Shown here in pieces: positions 34,577 through 47,530 of a stretch of DNA of 64,000 nucleotides (positions are counted from its first letter, which is position 1; every line of letters begins with the position of its first letter). The position numbers and the translations under genes are program-made. The DNA comes from Liolophura sinensis (taxonomy: Eukaryota; Mollusca; Polyplacophora; Chitonida; Chitonidae): NCBI RefSeq assembly GCF_032854445.1, contig NC_088295.1, positions 35,124,510 to 35,188,509 of the forward strand, in the 5' to 3' direction. The notes under the pieces are model-generated. The model did not search any database. It saw only the letters and a list, made by a program, of their open reading frames with translations, and was not told the origin of the DNA.

Positions 34577-36595
34577 TTTATTTTTTAAACCATCATAAAT
34601 ATTTATACAGATAAACCCTTTCATCAGTCACATTTTGGTAATTCATAAGTTTTACAAAAATAAGGCCACTATATTGTCATAAAGCGAGTCTGTTAGTCAG
34701 GCCTTTTATATACATATAGCTCATAGTTCCAATGTCCTAGAATTGAGCTTCATCATATCCCACTCTTGACAGCGTAATGGTGACGCACAGCGAGCATGCG
34801 AGCGATCACAATAAATATACATTCAACCAATCACAGTTAAAATGCAACGAAAATATGCAACAGCGTTGCGAAGTGTCACATATACAGAATGCTTACGAGG
34901 ACTGTTTGTACATAAACAATTACACAACGATCAGACTAACTTGCGTAGGTCTGCATGCCCTTTGACTGCATTTGCAAGAAGCTGTGTCTTTTGTTTAAAT
35001 ACGTAAGTCAGTATTTTTGTACTCAACTATGCAACCTGTGATCCCATGAAGACGCCTATATATTCTGTCAAATTTCACGAAGATATAAACACATAAACAT
35101 AATAACTATTTATCACGGGCAGAACTGTGTTATTGCGGAATCCTTTCGTCATCTCGACGTCATGCAGTGCATCTGTGCAAGACAACTGTAATAAATATAG
35201 CTGTAAATAACTGCAATATAACCGTAATTGAGTAAAACAACTTATTTCCAAAACCATCAGCTGGCAAATAAAAAACCTTGAATTCAGTGAAACCTAAACA
35301 TGAAATAAACCCTATATATAACCGATGATTCTCAGTCAATATAAAAACAACTGTTTTCTAAGAAAAACACAGGAGATGTGCAGAGATACTTCTGAAAACC
35401 TGCGTTATTGTTTGGAAGACAGTTTTAGGCGTAGATGGCTTTTAACAATTCTGAAGAGCCAGCCGAAAACAAACACCACAGGCTGAAAATCTGAGAATTC
35501 ACAATATAATCAGGCCTAATTAAACTGAGCTGAGTTAAAAGCTCACGCAGGACAGCTAAACGAGACATGCCTATAACGGCAAATGCGCTGCCGGTGCAGT
35601 GAATGAGCGTGAGTTCGTGGTACGACAAGATGCGAGTCTAAAACCCAACCACAGAGATGCATGAAGGAAGAATTTTGGCAATGATCGAGATTTTAGACGG
35701 AATGACGAGAAACCATTGCCAATGCAGATCACAACATAAACATGACAGCGATCTCGTGAAGCTGGGTTTCCACTGAGTGGATGCCAACATCATGCCGTTG
35801 TTGTACTATACAAGTATTGAACAGGTACGTATACGTGTTATCTTGAGCAATGCAACATGACATTATATATGTTGTTAACGCCGCCAGTTCACCTGTCAAG
35901 TTTTCTCCGTAAGCGCTTAAGCTTGAATGTAAGTGTGATCTGGCTCCATAATTTATTAGCGATGAGCTGACACTATATATATAATAACTTAGCAGGTTCC
36001 TGGGTAATACCTTGAGGTTTTACAGCTTGTACAGCAATACCTGCATTTACTGGAAATATGCTGGGTTCGCAGTGTACGTTAGGAATTGCATGGAGCGTGA
36101 TTATCCGAAGTTCATGAAACAATAAGTCAAAAAAAAAGTAAATTAAAAACTATTTATGTGACACGTGTCATATAATCAGCCAGGTGAGTATTGCCGTTTT
36201 CCCTCCGACTCTTACCCCCTAACCCCATACCCGCCTCCATCTGTCACCCTCATATGTACTGATTGTCAATGTCACCACATGTATTCATCAGAAAGCCCAC
36301 TTGTTCATTGGCGCTACGCAATATTTCTTATCCGACTTAGCATGCACCAAACACATGACCCGGTGCATGGGTATAGGGATTTGGCATGGCTGAGGAATGT
36401 ATTCGTCCGTATACATTTCTTTCTGAAGGCATGAGTGCTTTAAAACGTGTTCGATATTTGAAATGCCCCGATTTGGAAACGTCATTAGCGACTGCCAGTC
36501 CTTTTAGCACTTTCTCAAACACCACAGATATTGTTTCAAGTCGCTTGATGTCCACGCTCCGGAAGGCGTTGTTTCCGTGTTGATACATGAGCCCT
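34577..36595 (-). other. Probable FAM20C 3' UTR
   Basis: Lies downstream of the minus-strand FAM20C-like stop. TTTATT at 34577-34582 reads AATAAA on the minus strand and could be its polyadenylation signal, giving a 2.0-kb UTR; this is inference. Frames inside, such as 36337-36606 on the minus strand, have no family features. Confidence 0.4.
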
Positions 36596-39500
36596 TTAGA
36601 AGCCATCGTCTACAATAACTCGGTCTATTCTGTTACCATGCTCCAGGCAATCTGATATTGTCCGTAAGACGATGGACACCCGTCGGTCGAGGGCCTCTAA
36701 ATGCGGTTCCAGTAAGACAGGAGCAATCCTATCCGTAGACATAGACTTTCTCATCATGTCACTCAAGTGTATAGGACCTTTGTAAAATCCAAGAAGCTTC
36801 ATGAACGTGGAGCGACGAATCAAACAGCACTGGTAAATAGGTGCCAAAATAGACAACTCGTCATGCTTTGTCTTGCCGAACCTGAAGTACAACAAATAAC
36901 CATCGGCAAATTAATGGCTTCTTCAAAAAGAATGTATATATTTATGATTTCGGCATACATTTAAGAATTATTTCATTTATACAATGGTTTTGGGTTTTAT
37001 GGGGACAGGAAACCGGAGTGCCCATGGTAAACCATCGACCACCTTTCGCAAGTTTCTGTGGAAATTTCTCATGTGTGACGTACATGCTCTCACTCTATAT
37101 TGCTGACAGACTTTTTGAATGCGTTTTTCGTCATCAATGTCCAAAGAACAATGAGAACGGTGGAATGTAGAAATTTCCAATGAAAGACTGGGACTGACCA
37201 GCACCTCCTGTGCCGGTCACATTTCAATAAATTCAAGTAATTTAACATTATATTCTACTCGTAATACTCGTAATAAGTTGTCGTATGGTTTCCAGTTAAC
37301 AAAAACAACATGTTTGAAAAAACGATATATTGAAGCCCTGTCGGATGAAGGTGTATCCCACGTCATTAAGCGAATCATACTATAGAGATGTTTGAAGACT
37401 TATGTATATGTGCACATCAATGCGGCACACCAATCACACACAATTATATACGGGTTTGTTGTTGTGATAATGTTATTCGGCTTATTCAGCTGTAGAAGCT
37501 AACGACGTGGAATGTCGAATGCCACGTGCAGGCGTGAACAGGAGGGCTAAGGTCGAGGAGAGCACGAATACTCACGATCTGCCGTGATCTAAATGCAGCA
37601 GGAACGTGTTGTTACCAAAGTCGCGGAATGTTTCGTAATGGTGACGGTCCATGTTACCTGGGGGAAAAACATACGATCTACTGTTAGAGGCAGAAAGGAT
37701 GGGAAAGTGAGCGGGGTATTTGAACAACGGCATCAATACGAGAAGACAAAAGGTACAATTGTCCGCTTGCAGAGACTGAAGCACTAAAATCGATTACGTT
37801 TGGACGCACTGTTAAACCCATGATGGGTTAATGGACATGGACTCCATTTCAAAGACCTTTGCAGTTAGAGAGTATCGCTCACAAAACAAAAGACAGCATT
37901 CCTCATTCTTCATGACATATAATATGTACCCCACTGTATTAAAGCAGTGTCAGATTTCAATATGGCTGCAAGTAACCTGATGACGAGAATATCGCTCAAA
38001 CCACCTAATGTCCAAAATTATCAAATTAAACATTTCCACTTCGGTGTACTGCTGCTTGAATGCTATGGTACGTTTGTGTCTTACCAATGAAGGCATAAAA
38101 TATCATCTATATGCCACTTTTCTTTTTTTTTTTTTGGCTTTTTATCAAATGTCTTCTTTGTTCCTCGCTGAGTTTTGTTCCCAGTGAGACTCACTGCCTT
38201 TACGAATGACAGTGGAAATGTAAAATGTAACTTCATCACATTAATGAATTTAATGAACTGGCTCTGCTACTTGCTAATTACCTATGAGGAAATCAAACAC
38301 GGTAAGGTCCATGATGTCTAAAAACCGCCTCCCAGTCTTAAACAATGGATTCATGCGGACGTCGTCACAGTAGTCGTCGTACACCTCCCACGTTGCCTTT
38401 CTATGTTTGCTGTACGAGCGTTTCCAGGGATTCCGCCATGTTTTTCTAGGCGCTAACTTCTCCGGTGGCAGAAAGCTAGCAAACGATCCCTCCAACATGT
38501 CCGGAGACCCGCAAACAGCATGCGTAGTGTCGCAGTAATACGAACATGTGCCATGGAAACAATGATTTTTGGCTGGAACAACAGGAAATGTAGGAAAAAG
38601 GCTGAACATTTGAATACTTGAACTCTTTTATCATCATATCTTCTAGCATCGTTTACAGGAAGAGAATTTCAAAGAACAGGATGTTAAATTACGGCTCCCG
38701 TGGCGATGTAAGAGAAGTTCGTTGTGTGGTCACGGCCAGGGGCACAGGAAACTCTTACCCGAACCTCAGTTGGCTTACTTTATAAACGAGTTAACATAGT
38801 TTATAAAATCAGTTTCGATAAAGGAATGCTAAGTCCGTATCACTTCCTGTGTTGGAGCTGTAGCCTGATTGATGTCAGGGGAAAACACATACTTTCAGTA
38901 ATGCCGGCTTTTATTGGTACACCATTTATCTTTGTTGGAGCTTTCACGTGTCCCCCAAAGGCATTGATTAGCGAAAGCTGACATGTTGAAATAGCCCTGT
39001 ATATCTGCCTGCTCAGCTTGGTTGGAACGTAATAGAATAACTGATGTGACAAGAGTTTCTGTACTTCTGTTAAACCGGTATAAAAACCATGAAGCCACAA
39101 ACGACCATGATTATGTATTGTATAGGTGATAGCATGCAGGGACAATCCAATCACCTCACAATTCAGCTGTACATCCAAGGCTTTTTGGACAATGAAAGTT
39201 GGACGCAACCTAATATTTCTTAGCACCGTCCAATATGGGGCGGGAGAAAGCATGGAAGATGGTATAAATGCGCCCCAACAAATACCAGATAGAGCTGTTT
39301 CGTATATTTCGACCATACGTATATTGCTATCAGACCTTCCCACGTATAACGCCGGAGAGGAGGCCAGCATGAGTTGCACTTGCACTCACAGCGACCACAT
39401 TGGCGAAAGGCTCGTGTGTCATTGTGCCACGTCGGCAAGATAACCACCCCTACCACGGAGGCCCCCCGAAAACTGTTTTGCCTATTAAACACAGTCATTG

Positions 39501-42028
39501 TAGATGGATGAATAGCTAATGTGCCCTTATATCCTCGAGGTAGAGACGGGCCCATGCATGTTTGCCCTAAAACAGATACTAAGATCCTTGAAGCGTCGTC
39601 ACATATCTATTGTAAGTAATTCCAGTGCAAACATATACCAACCTGGAGATACGAAGAAAGTCTTCGCTAGTTTATGATTGGCCAGTCGATGGAGATCATG
39701 TGTTATGTTCACGATTCGACCGGCTGTTGGTGGAACCCTATAGAATCCGAGAACCCTGCATGGTTGAAAAACACAACAATCATCATTACACGTAAAAGTA
39801 GATAATTAAAACTTCGAGGTTTCATTGAAAAGCTTGACTGGATTTTCAAAAGCAACTTGAATTACAAACAAGCAGATTAAGAAGGCTCTCATAGCCAAAG
39901 AATAGCTCCTTCGCAAATTTCACACAGTCGCATTCATAAGTATATACATAAGTAACTCACCTGTCTAAATGATAAGCAGCTATTTCAGCGTTATGACGTT
40001 CAAAATCAACGAAGTAAAAATGGTTGGGAGGTGTTTCATATTCCCGTCCAAATCTGTAACAGCCACAACAACAATGGTCGGTGTTAGCCATCAGAAGAAT
40101 GTGGATGATGTGTGTAATTAGTTACTTGTAGTTTATGTATCTGGCTGATGTTATCTCGTGAATGTTTCATTTATACAATACATTGCAGTTAGCGTTATGG
40201 ATTAAGGAAGCCGGACAAAGGGATGATAGAAAATGGAGGACAATAAGATTCAGCGTGCAGTTAACCTGTAAGTACCTATAAGAAAAAAAAGCATTTTGTA
40301 AAGAAATCTAAGAATCGATAGGTCTACGCGTTTAATGACGACAGCCTAAAATGTGATTGTTTTATTTCTTCATTTTCTTAGCTGAACGCCGTACTCGCAG
40401 TTTGGAACTGCAGCGAGGTTTATTGGTGGAATAAATAAATCAGAATACTGATACTGGGAAACATTTGACACTTAAGACTAATAACCTTTATTTTTACATT
40501 TTTCTCTTTATTTTCATTATTTACATTGCAAGTTTATCATTCTTCTATATCGCCAAGTACCGGTAGTTTAAAACCGTGGGTAGGTGGGACGCCATACGTT
40601 CCGTCAACATAGACGCGGTTTTAAAGGTAAATTCTGCGTGATGATGGAGTGACTGGTACCTTGCCCTCTCAGCACCAAATAAGTATGTTTTTGTCTGGTT
40701 GTCTTACCTTTGTGGTTTGAATAGTGTCATACCCTCGTTATTCAACGTGACAATAAGCTTCAGTTGCGTCCCACCACTCTTCTCCTCTGTGACAACACAA
40801 GTAAACGCTCTTTAGTACACACAGATTCGACACGTCAACAGAGATCAGTCGTGCACATGCTATAGAAATATATACCCTCATCACAAACCTTCACAGAAAC
40901 AAACACCGAACACGACGCCCCTTCATTTGTCAGGTGTCGGGAAAGAACCTGACAGATATATAAAATACTGTCTCTAAACGCTGCGCCGGAACGTGTTTTG
41001 TTTACAGATTGTGCGGCAGCGATGTTCTGAAGCTGTAAACAACATGTGAACATAATAGCTTTCTTACACTTGCTGTTCTTTGTTAGGCTTCTCGGAAATC
41101 TTAAGATCAGTAAAGACAAAAAATCCGTCATACCTACCAAGAAAGACAATTGTAAATAAGTACATAGGAATAGTGTAAGGAATGTAAGTATATGTACCTT
41201 AAACATGTTGGTATCTCCTCTCGAAAATCTGGGATAGAGAGTAATAACACTCATAGTTGGGTGGGGGGTGGGGGTGGTGACGTTTTTTTACAGCGCGATG
41301 GTCCAGTTAAGGAACTGTTCTTGCAAATGGCACAACATGAACAAATTAGTAGATGACCATTTACTAAATGACGTACAACCCCAAGCATACATACATATAC
41401 CTAACACGACGCCATCATAAGCCTTCTGAACTGAGTTCATCCCTATAGCCCAATCTCAACAAAAGGTCTATCTTCAACCTGAACTATGCGTTCATTACCT
41501 AACTGCCTAGATCATCATCTGACGATGTGTAATCCAAGGTACTGCACTATTCTCGCGACTGGAGCTATAAACTAATCAACAAAGTCAGCAAGACAACTAA
41601 TTAACTGGCTTATCCCTCTGGCCCCAGGGTCATTAAGCTGTCTTACACTTAAGTCTTAACTTGTGACATTATTCATGAACTTAAGCTTGTCTTGTATGGT
41701 ACTAAAATAAACATTTTCACAATTTTAGCACAATATACTGTTTTCAAGTTAAGGCTAAGTCTAACATAAATCTGAGACAACCTTGTGATCGTGGAGCCAA
41801 AGAGGTATCAGTGTGAATACTAGTGTAAGAGTCTTTTCAGTCCGTCACCATTAAAGTCAGTCAGACGGTACATGAAGGTAGATAAGTTGAAGCTTGCACT
41901 TACCGACATCTATAATCTCCTGGTTAACCAAGTCCCGTATCAGGTCTTCTGTCGTCCCTTCCTCGGGGTCATACAGAGCATACTTGCGGATACCGATGTG
42001 GAAGCGTTCCCAACTTGTCAAATTCCGT
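36596..42028 (-). CDS. FAM20C: FAM20C-like secretory-pathway kinase, seven C-terminal exons
   Basis: Exons in transcription order: 41904-42028, 40708-40786, 39961-40053, 39643-39755, 38282-38572, 37576-37657 and 36596-36881 (stop TAA 36596-36598). All are GT-AG and in phase, giving 356 residues, the whole kinase domain. Landmarks: [17 protein letters not shown] then LFKP (ATP-binding lysine region); [15 protein letters not shown] (metal-binding Glu); [10 protein letters not shown]; the Cys-rich [10 protein letters not shown] insert; [11 protein letters not shown]; the catalytic-loop Asp in [10 protein letters not shown]; the metal-binding Asp in [18 protein letters not shown]; and [19 protein letters not shown] and [11 protein letters not shown] favour FAM20C over FAM20B, the xylose kinase. 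FAM20C phosphorylates Ser-x-Glu sites on secreted proteins in the Golgi. All catalytic residues appear intact. The signal-anchor exon is not securely found. Confidence 0.92.
36945..37085 (-). mobile_element. Diverged SINE in a FAM20C intron
   Basis: Decayed family tail and body: catttaagaattatttcattt, ggaaaccggagtgccc, ggtaaaccatcgaccac. Lies between exons 36596-36881 and 37576-37657. Confidence 0.55.
39325..39465 (-). mobile_element. SINE head fragment in a FAM20C intron
   Basis: The tRNA-derived end is well preserved: gaccttcccacgtataac, cgccggagaggaggccagc, cactcacagcgaccacattgg, gtcattgtgcc, and the A-box/acceptor end at taaccaccc and cacggaggccccc. No body or tail. It gives the best view of the family's tRNA-like 5' region in this window. 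Confidence 0.8.
40135..40250 (-). mobile_element. Diverged SINE fragment
   Basis: Weak match to the family: gaatgtttcatttatacaat, gttagcgttatgg, aggaagccggacaaaggg. Intronic in FAM20C. Confidence 0.4.
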
Positions 42029-43009
42029 CTGTTGAATAAAAAGTGACAATCGGTTACATTGACATGTCTGTGGAAAAGTATTATGTCTGACAATCAAGCG
42101 GTTTTTAGACAGTGGGATTCTGTGGTAACAGCGATTCGTATTATGTCGACATGTTATTATATTTCTGTTATTGGCTGCGTATAGTATGAAATATAACTTA
42201 TCCTCTTTTCTTTCGACTCACCACATGCGATAAGTTTATAGCATACATTACAGCGTGTAAATGTGATCAGCAATCTCTGATACAATCTGACATCTAAACA
42301 TGGGTGGGTATAACATTGGGTCATTAACGACATTGCCATCTTATTTCGTAGTCTGCATACATCTATTGATTTCATAATCATATACATATATATTCAGTCT
42401 AGTTTTTTTTTTACTGGCAGCGGCTGTTATGAAAGAAGCTAAATTTTTAAAGCTATTGCATGTATGTAACTGAAATTACAAGCACCCGCAAAGCGAATTA
42501 AACCGTAACGGTTATCTCTTCTATAGGCCTATACATAACGCTGGGCCTTGGAGATATACTGGTGGAGCGAATGTGACACATACCAATATAGCACCAAACA
42601 ATTCACACTTTCGGTTACGATAATCTATACAGTCTTTGTCGTAAGCTAGAACGTTTAGATTCCAAGTTTTGAACACATCTTAACAGAAATGGTAACAAGG
42701 GGAAATAACACATATAAAAACATTCGCTTCTCAGTCGGCAGACTTCAGACTAGGTAAGCCAGTCTCTAGATCTCTCTATACACCATGGTCCAATGTTTGA
42801 GGGTTCATAGCGTGCCCTGACATCAGTGTACTCCCAGCCACAGGCATGCATATAGACACACGGGAAGCTTGACTGAACAGCCCGACCTTTCCGCGTCTTT
42901 AGACCCTATTTACGGAAGTATACTGAGCGAGGAGTTTACCTCGACCTTCATGCAAAATAAACACAAACAAGTGTATTTGAATGTTTCATCTCGCTGATTA
43001 CTTTAGTCA

Positions 43010-43930
43010 TCCTGCTTGGAGTTGGATTGGCTTATTACTAATTTCTCTGGTAACGGAAAAGTTAGTTAATGAAGTCCTTGGTAACGGTTAGGCAGATTAA
43101 TGACATTTCTGGTAAAGGATAGTTAATTATTGAAAGTTTGTGGTAAGAGATAGGTTGATTATTGAAGTCTCTGGTATTGCATAGAGTTTGATTATAGATG
43201 TTCCTGGTAGAGGATAGACTGATTATCCAAGTCTATGGTAACAGCCAGGCCAATTAACGAAGCTTCCGGTAAGATAGACTGATTACTGAAGTCTCTGCTG
43301 GTAACACACCGGCTGATTACTGAAATATCTAGTAACAGATAGGCCGATAAAAGGCTGATTATTGAAGTCTCTGGAAACTTAGAATTTGATTATAGAGGTG
43401 TCTGGTGACGGACAGATTGATTATTACTCGGATAGGTTAATTATTGACTGAATGAACGAATGCTTGAGGTTTAGCGTCGTACTTAACAATTTTTTAGTCA
43501 TAAGACGACGAGGAGTCATTAGGTGTGTGTATACTGTGTCTCCTTGTGGCGTGGCGAGTCCATGCCGCCTAAGTGCTGCCGCCACTGAAGTATCATGCCG
43601 AAGACACCAAATATGAAACCCCATCCATTCACATTATACTGACACCGGGACAACCTGTCCTGTTTGCTTGCTCTAAACTCTCAGTGCTGAGCGCCAAGCG
43701 AGGCAGCAGCATATACCATTTTTTATATTTTTTGGCATGGCCCGACCTGGGTTTGATCCCGGGTTTGCCAGCTTTGAGGCGGATGGTCTACACATTAGGC
43801 CACCAAAGCGATCGTTAACTGTTGAAGCCTCTTGTGTAACAGACAGTTTGATTAGAGGCGTCTCCGATGATACATGTGTTAATTACTGAAGTGTTAAACG
43901 GATTAAGCACTGTATTGGATGCTGGACAAT
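43010..43930. repeat. Degenerate ~45-bp satellite array split by a SINE
   Basis: Units of the type gattattgaagtctctggtaacagatagg repeat about nine times from 43010 to 43450 and resume from about 43815 to 43930 (gttaactgttgaagcctctt). The interruption is the SINE B copy at 43452-43814. Confidence 0.8.
43452..43814 (-). mobile_element. SINE family B, copy 3, full length with tRNA-like head
   Basis: On the minus strand the 5' end reads like a tRNA gene: an A-box-like TGGCCTAATGTG and a B-box-like GGATCAAACCC about 50 bp apart. The body follows (tcagtgctgagcgccaag, gacaccgggacaacc, tgccgaagacaccaaat on the + strand), with a tail at gcgtcgtacttaacaa. It is the best copy of family B here. Confidence 0.85.
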
Positions 43931-46900
43931 TTGATCACTGGTTGATTATATGAGCCAAAATGATCGACATTAGTGGAGGCGTGAAAGACTGTAGGTGGGT
44001 TGCCTGTATACTGGTGATAGGAAAGGTTGTAGGCCTAGAGCCACTAAATACTCAATGTCGTATTTAGACTTGACTTATCATTTCTTTTAACGATCAGCAC
44101 GCCAAAAGAGCACACAATGTATATCAGATTTCTGTTCGTGGAAGGACTGTTCGCCGATGAATGATTGGTGATCATTTGCAGTTATCAAATGCACATCTCA
44201 TCAGTCAGTATCAGACAGGAGTCCATTTCCCCCACTAACAGCTGGTTATATATGGATAACGCATACCCCATGCACACACAACGCCTCTGGGAAACATAGT
44301 GGAAGTAGGCAGATAAAATTCTCTATATTTGTCAATCTGTGCACGTCACCACGATAGGATATCCCCTCCCCTATACTCGATAAAATCATTCCAATCGCAC
44401 CCGCCATCTTTCCCTAGTGTTGTAGAAATAACAACCGGAGGGCTGAATATAGCACAGCTACACACAAGCGGTAAGTTTCACGCACGTGAATAAACTGATT
44501 CTGGTTATGAAGCCGTTAACCTATAAGGAGCGCTTTAATCACGTTATTTTACAGTCCAAAAGTGTTCTAATTTTTCCCCCAAAAAGACCAAAAAAAAACC
44601 CAAAAAGAGAAAAACTGTAAAATGTTGAATATGGCAAATTTTCTTCATAATAAACATCAGAAAATGTCGTTATGAACGGTAACAAATGGATTCTGTTTGA
44701 CATGAATGACGGATTAAAATTTCAGCTGAAGATTTTAGACAAGGATCTCTTAGACTAAAGTATTTGTTTAAAAAAGATAAACAATATTTGTCCTGTAATA
44801 TGTCACGCAATCACGTTGGCACAAATTGCTGCGACACGATTCGGTCGCCAAAAAAGTTGTTTAGGCTGAGTGTTAAAACAGACGGATTGGCACAAACCGG
44901 TTGTCAAATCTAGGTCAACTTCCATAACAATAAATTTCATTGTGTACAGTATACGCAAGATCAAACTGTTTCCATTTTTGCACTTAAGAGAAATGACAGC
45001 CTGTTTGAACATCATATAGCCTACTTCTTATGACTGAGAAACAGAACTGGACTTGTTATACAGCAGGCCATGGGAAGATTAAGTTGTCAGAAAAGGTTGT
45101 ACATCAAAACAATACATGGATGACGAATATACCGCTGTAAGCTACTGACAACATTATGAGTCAGTATATTCTTTGTTGTGAAAATACAACAAAACAAGAA
45201 AAAAGAAAATCAGTGCAACACAAGTTAATGCTGTACACCATTAGCAGCAAGAACAACCCACGCACATGCTCTTAAACGGTTCACGGATCACTCATGTGAC
45301 CGCATAGCCCCCATCCCAGAAATAATCAGAGTTCAACCCCTGAATTCATCAGTTAAATGACAAAGTGCCTACATAACACGGTTCATTATTGTACTGTGTA
45401 TTGTACTATATGTATGATTGGCTTAGGGGTACGACAACCACTGTGGAGGCGATAACAGTAAACAGAAAGTCTGTATAAAAAAGCAATGTAAAACTACAAG
45501 AGAGATAAGATAATGAAGATATGTTTCAACTTTTCTTTGTTTAGTACAGATTTTATGGTTGATAATCCCGTGTAATCTATTTCATCTCTTTTTAATTGTA
45601 ATATTAATTACGTTTTTCAAGATAATTTTTACTTAGCCTACGTAGGACTATTCCATCAATGTCAACCTCATTTATACTGGGTCGTCATGAATGAAAAACC
45701 AACGAACATTGACTTTATCGTCATTATGTCAGTTTATATGAGACAACCGGACCTCCTGCGGAAGTTTTCCTGTCAGTGGATATACTGTAGTTCACCAAAA
45801 GTTTGGCCATTTTGAAATGAACTTTCAGGAGAATATCATGGCTTTAAACTTATAATTCTGATGCCAACAGTCATGTATTCCTGGAAAGAAATTAATCACA
45901 ATAAACTCTAAGAGGTGGATGAATCAATCAGAACAAACAAAAATGTGTTATTTGAAAAAGCTCAACTTGAAATACAGTATGTCCATCTTCAAATATACAA
46001 CGTGCACTGTTCAGTGTGTATACCGCAACTATCAGCTTATAGTTGACAGAAGTAATCAAGGGAACAAATACTGACCCAGCATACACTATATGATGTGAAC
46101 AATTGCGTATGCGTATTTCAGGTCAACGGGAATACGTCTCTCTTGTATTAAGAATAAGTCAGCAGCTGCTAAGGTCAAAGATAATCTTAAATCCCCTTTC
46201 TGAGGACACAGGCGTCGAATGTACCTACACAATTTTATGATATTAATGGTCACACATGGTGTTAAAACTCAGCTCAACTCACTTTTACTGGGTTTCAATG
46301 AGAAAGTACAACCACAGCATAGATGTCCTTAAAGAACAGCTGTCTGCCTAGGTACATGTACGTCAGCTGGGCATTATGGGAAACGAATGAACTGTTTCAT
46401 GGCCATTCATGTATAATACAACTATTGTCAGTTGCTACAATGAAGTTAATGTATTGACCTAACGCCTGAATTGTCCATGGGATGACTAAAGGCCCACGGC
46501 CTACTTCAATTCTGTTTCGATAAGCTGTTCATTGCAACATACTTCAATGTGTATCATACACAGAAAAGTCAGATAAATATGGAGTCAAGATGAAAAACAC
46601 TAACAATATTCCGGTGAATAAAACCAATTGGAAAATTTAGTTTTGTCTACATTAATTGTATATATCGACAACCAAAAACCTAATTTTGGTACACAATGGT
46701 TCCTCTATAGACCAGTAAGTTTTAATAAGCTAAAACTGGTATTGGATCTTTACTTTGAACACACCTACGGTTTTGGGCCAGTTTTTTTCTAAACAAATTA
46801 ATACAGGACCGATTTTGTGTTGGGGTAAGCAATCGATACTTCTCAAGGGGTATTTATGCTTGGAATGTGATTTCTTCAGTTTATTTCTAGCTTTTTTCTA

Positions 46901-47350
46901 GGAAACCCTTTCCTGTCTAGATTCCTTTCTGTTGAAGTCAGCCACAGACGAGATACTGTCATATAAAGCCAATGTATATATCGCTGGAACTTTGTTAGCT
47001 AAGATAACTCTCCCAGGCCAATACTCCACAAATGACGTTAGCTAGAGAGTTCGATCAAATTTGAATGAACCAGCGACCTTATCATTCACAGTAGGTTGAG
47101 ACATACAGCAAACAGACGAGACATTGAGACACGTCCACACAGAGAGTGACAGGAGCTCTCCTGTGTGAGAAGATACAAATGTGTGCTTGACGCTGAAGTT
47201 AGCCGGCGGGCCGCTGTGGGTTGATTACTCTAATCGCAGTAAGCTGCTTTTGTGCTGGATAAATACAACAGCCTTCAGGACTGGGGGATACACAGAAACT
47301 CTCCCAGCCCCCTCACCCCCGTGCGTCAATTGGGGTCTGCAAAAATTTAC
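43931..47350. other. Intergenic or intronic, no gene seen
   Basis: No recognisable exon. Contains copy 2 of a dispersed repeat (45790-45990). If the tentative 5' exons of FAM20C are real, this is its long intron. Confidence 0.4.
45790..45990. repeat. Dispersed repeat, copy 2
   Basis: Partner of 5825-6025, with the same order of short shared blocks (ctttcagga, aagaaattaatcac, ggatgaatcaatcagaa, ttgaaaaag, aatacagt). No coding frame. Confidence 0.55.
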
Positions 47351-47530
47351 CTGCGGCTAGAAAAACAAGACCCGGTTCGCATGTCTCTCCGAATCCGGCG
47401 GTAAAGAAAAACAGGTTGAGAATGCTGCAATGTGAGCGATGGGTTGACGCCAGTGATCTCTTCAGTCTCTCTGTCCACATGGCGGTCTGGTGTTACAAGG
47501 CGTAACTTATGCCACCTGGTCACTGTCACG
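47351..47530 (-). CDS. Tentative upstream FAM20C-like exon
   Basis: An open minus-strand segment encodes about 60 residues, ending SCFSSRR at a strong donor (CAG|GTAAAT, 47350-47349). Its phase (two bases over) matches the next known exon at 41904-42028, which would continue [10 protein letters not shown]. An acceptor at 47531-47533 gives the opposite end. It would encode the variable pro-region before the kinase domain. I do not recognise the residues, and the acceptor's pyrimidine tract is weak. Confidence 0.3.

Noticed and set aside
34128-34624. Minus-strand frames of 60-79 codons
   Set aside because: Translations of two tandem SINEs, recurring wherever the SINE occurs.
38840-39385. 181-codon minus-strand open frame in a FAM20C intron
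   Set aside because: It overlaps a SINE head fragment, has no recognisable domain, and lies between two well-defined exons in the same direction. Probably a chance frame.
40835-41254. 139-codon minus-strand frame with hydrophobic N-terminal part
   Set aside because: Intronic in FAM20C, no family features, no start context or splice support.
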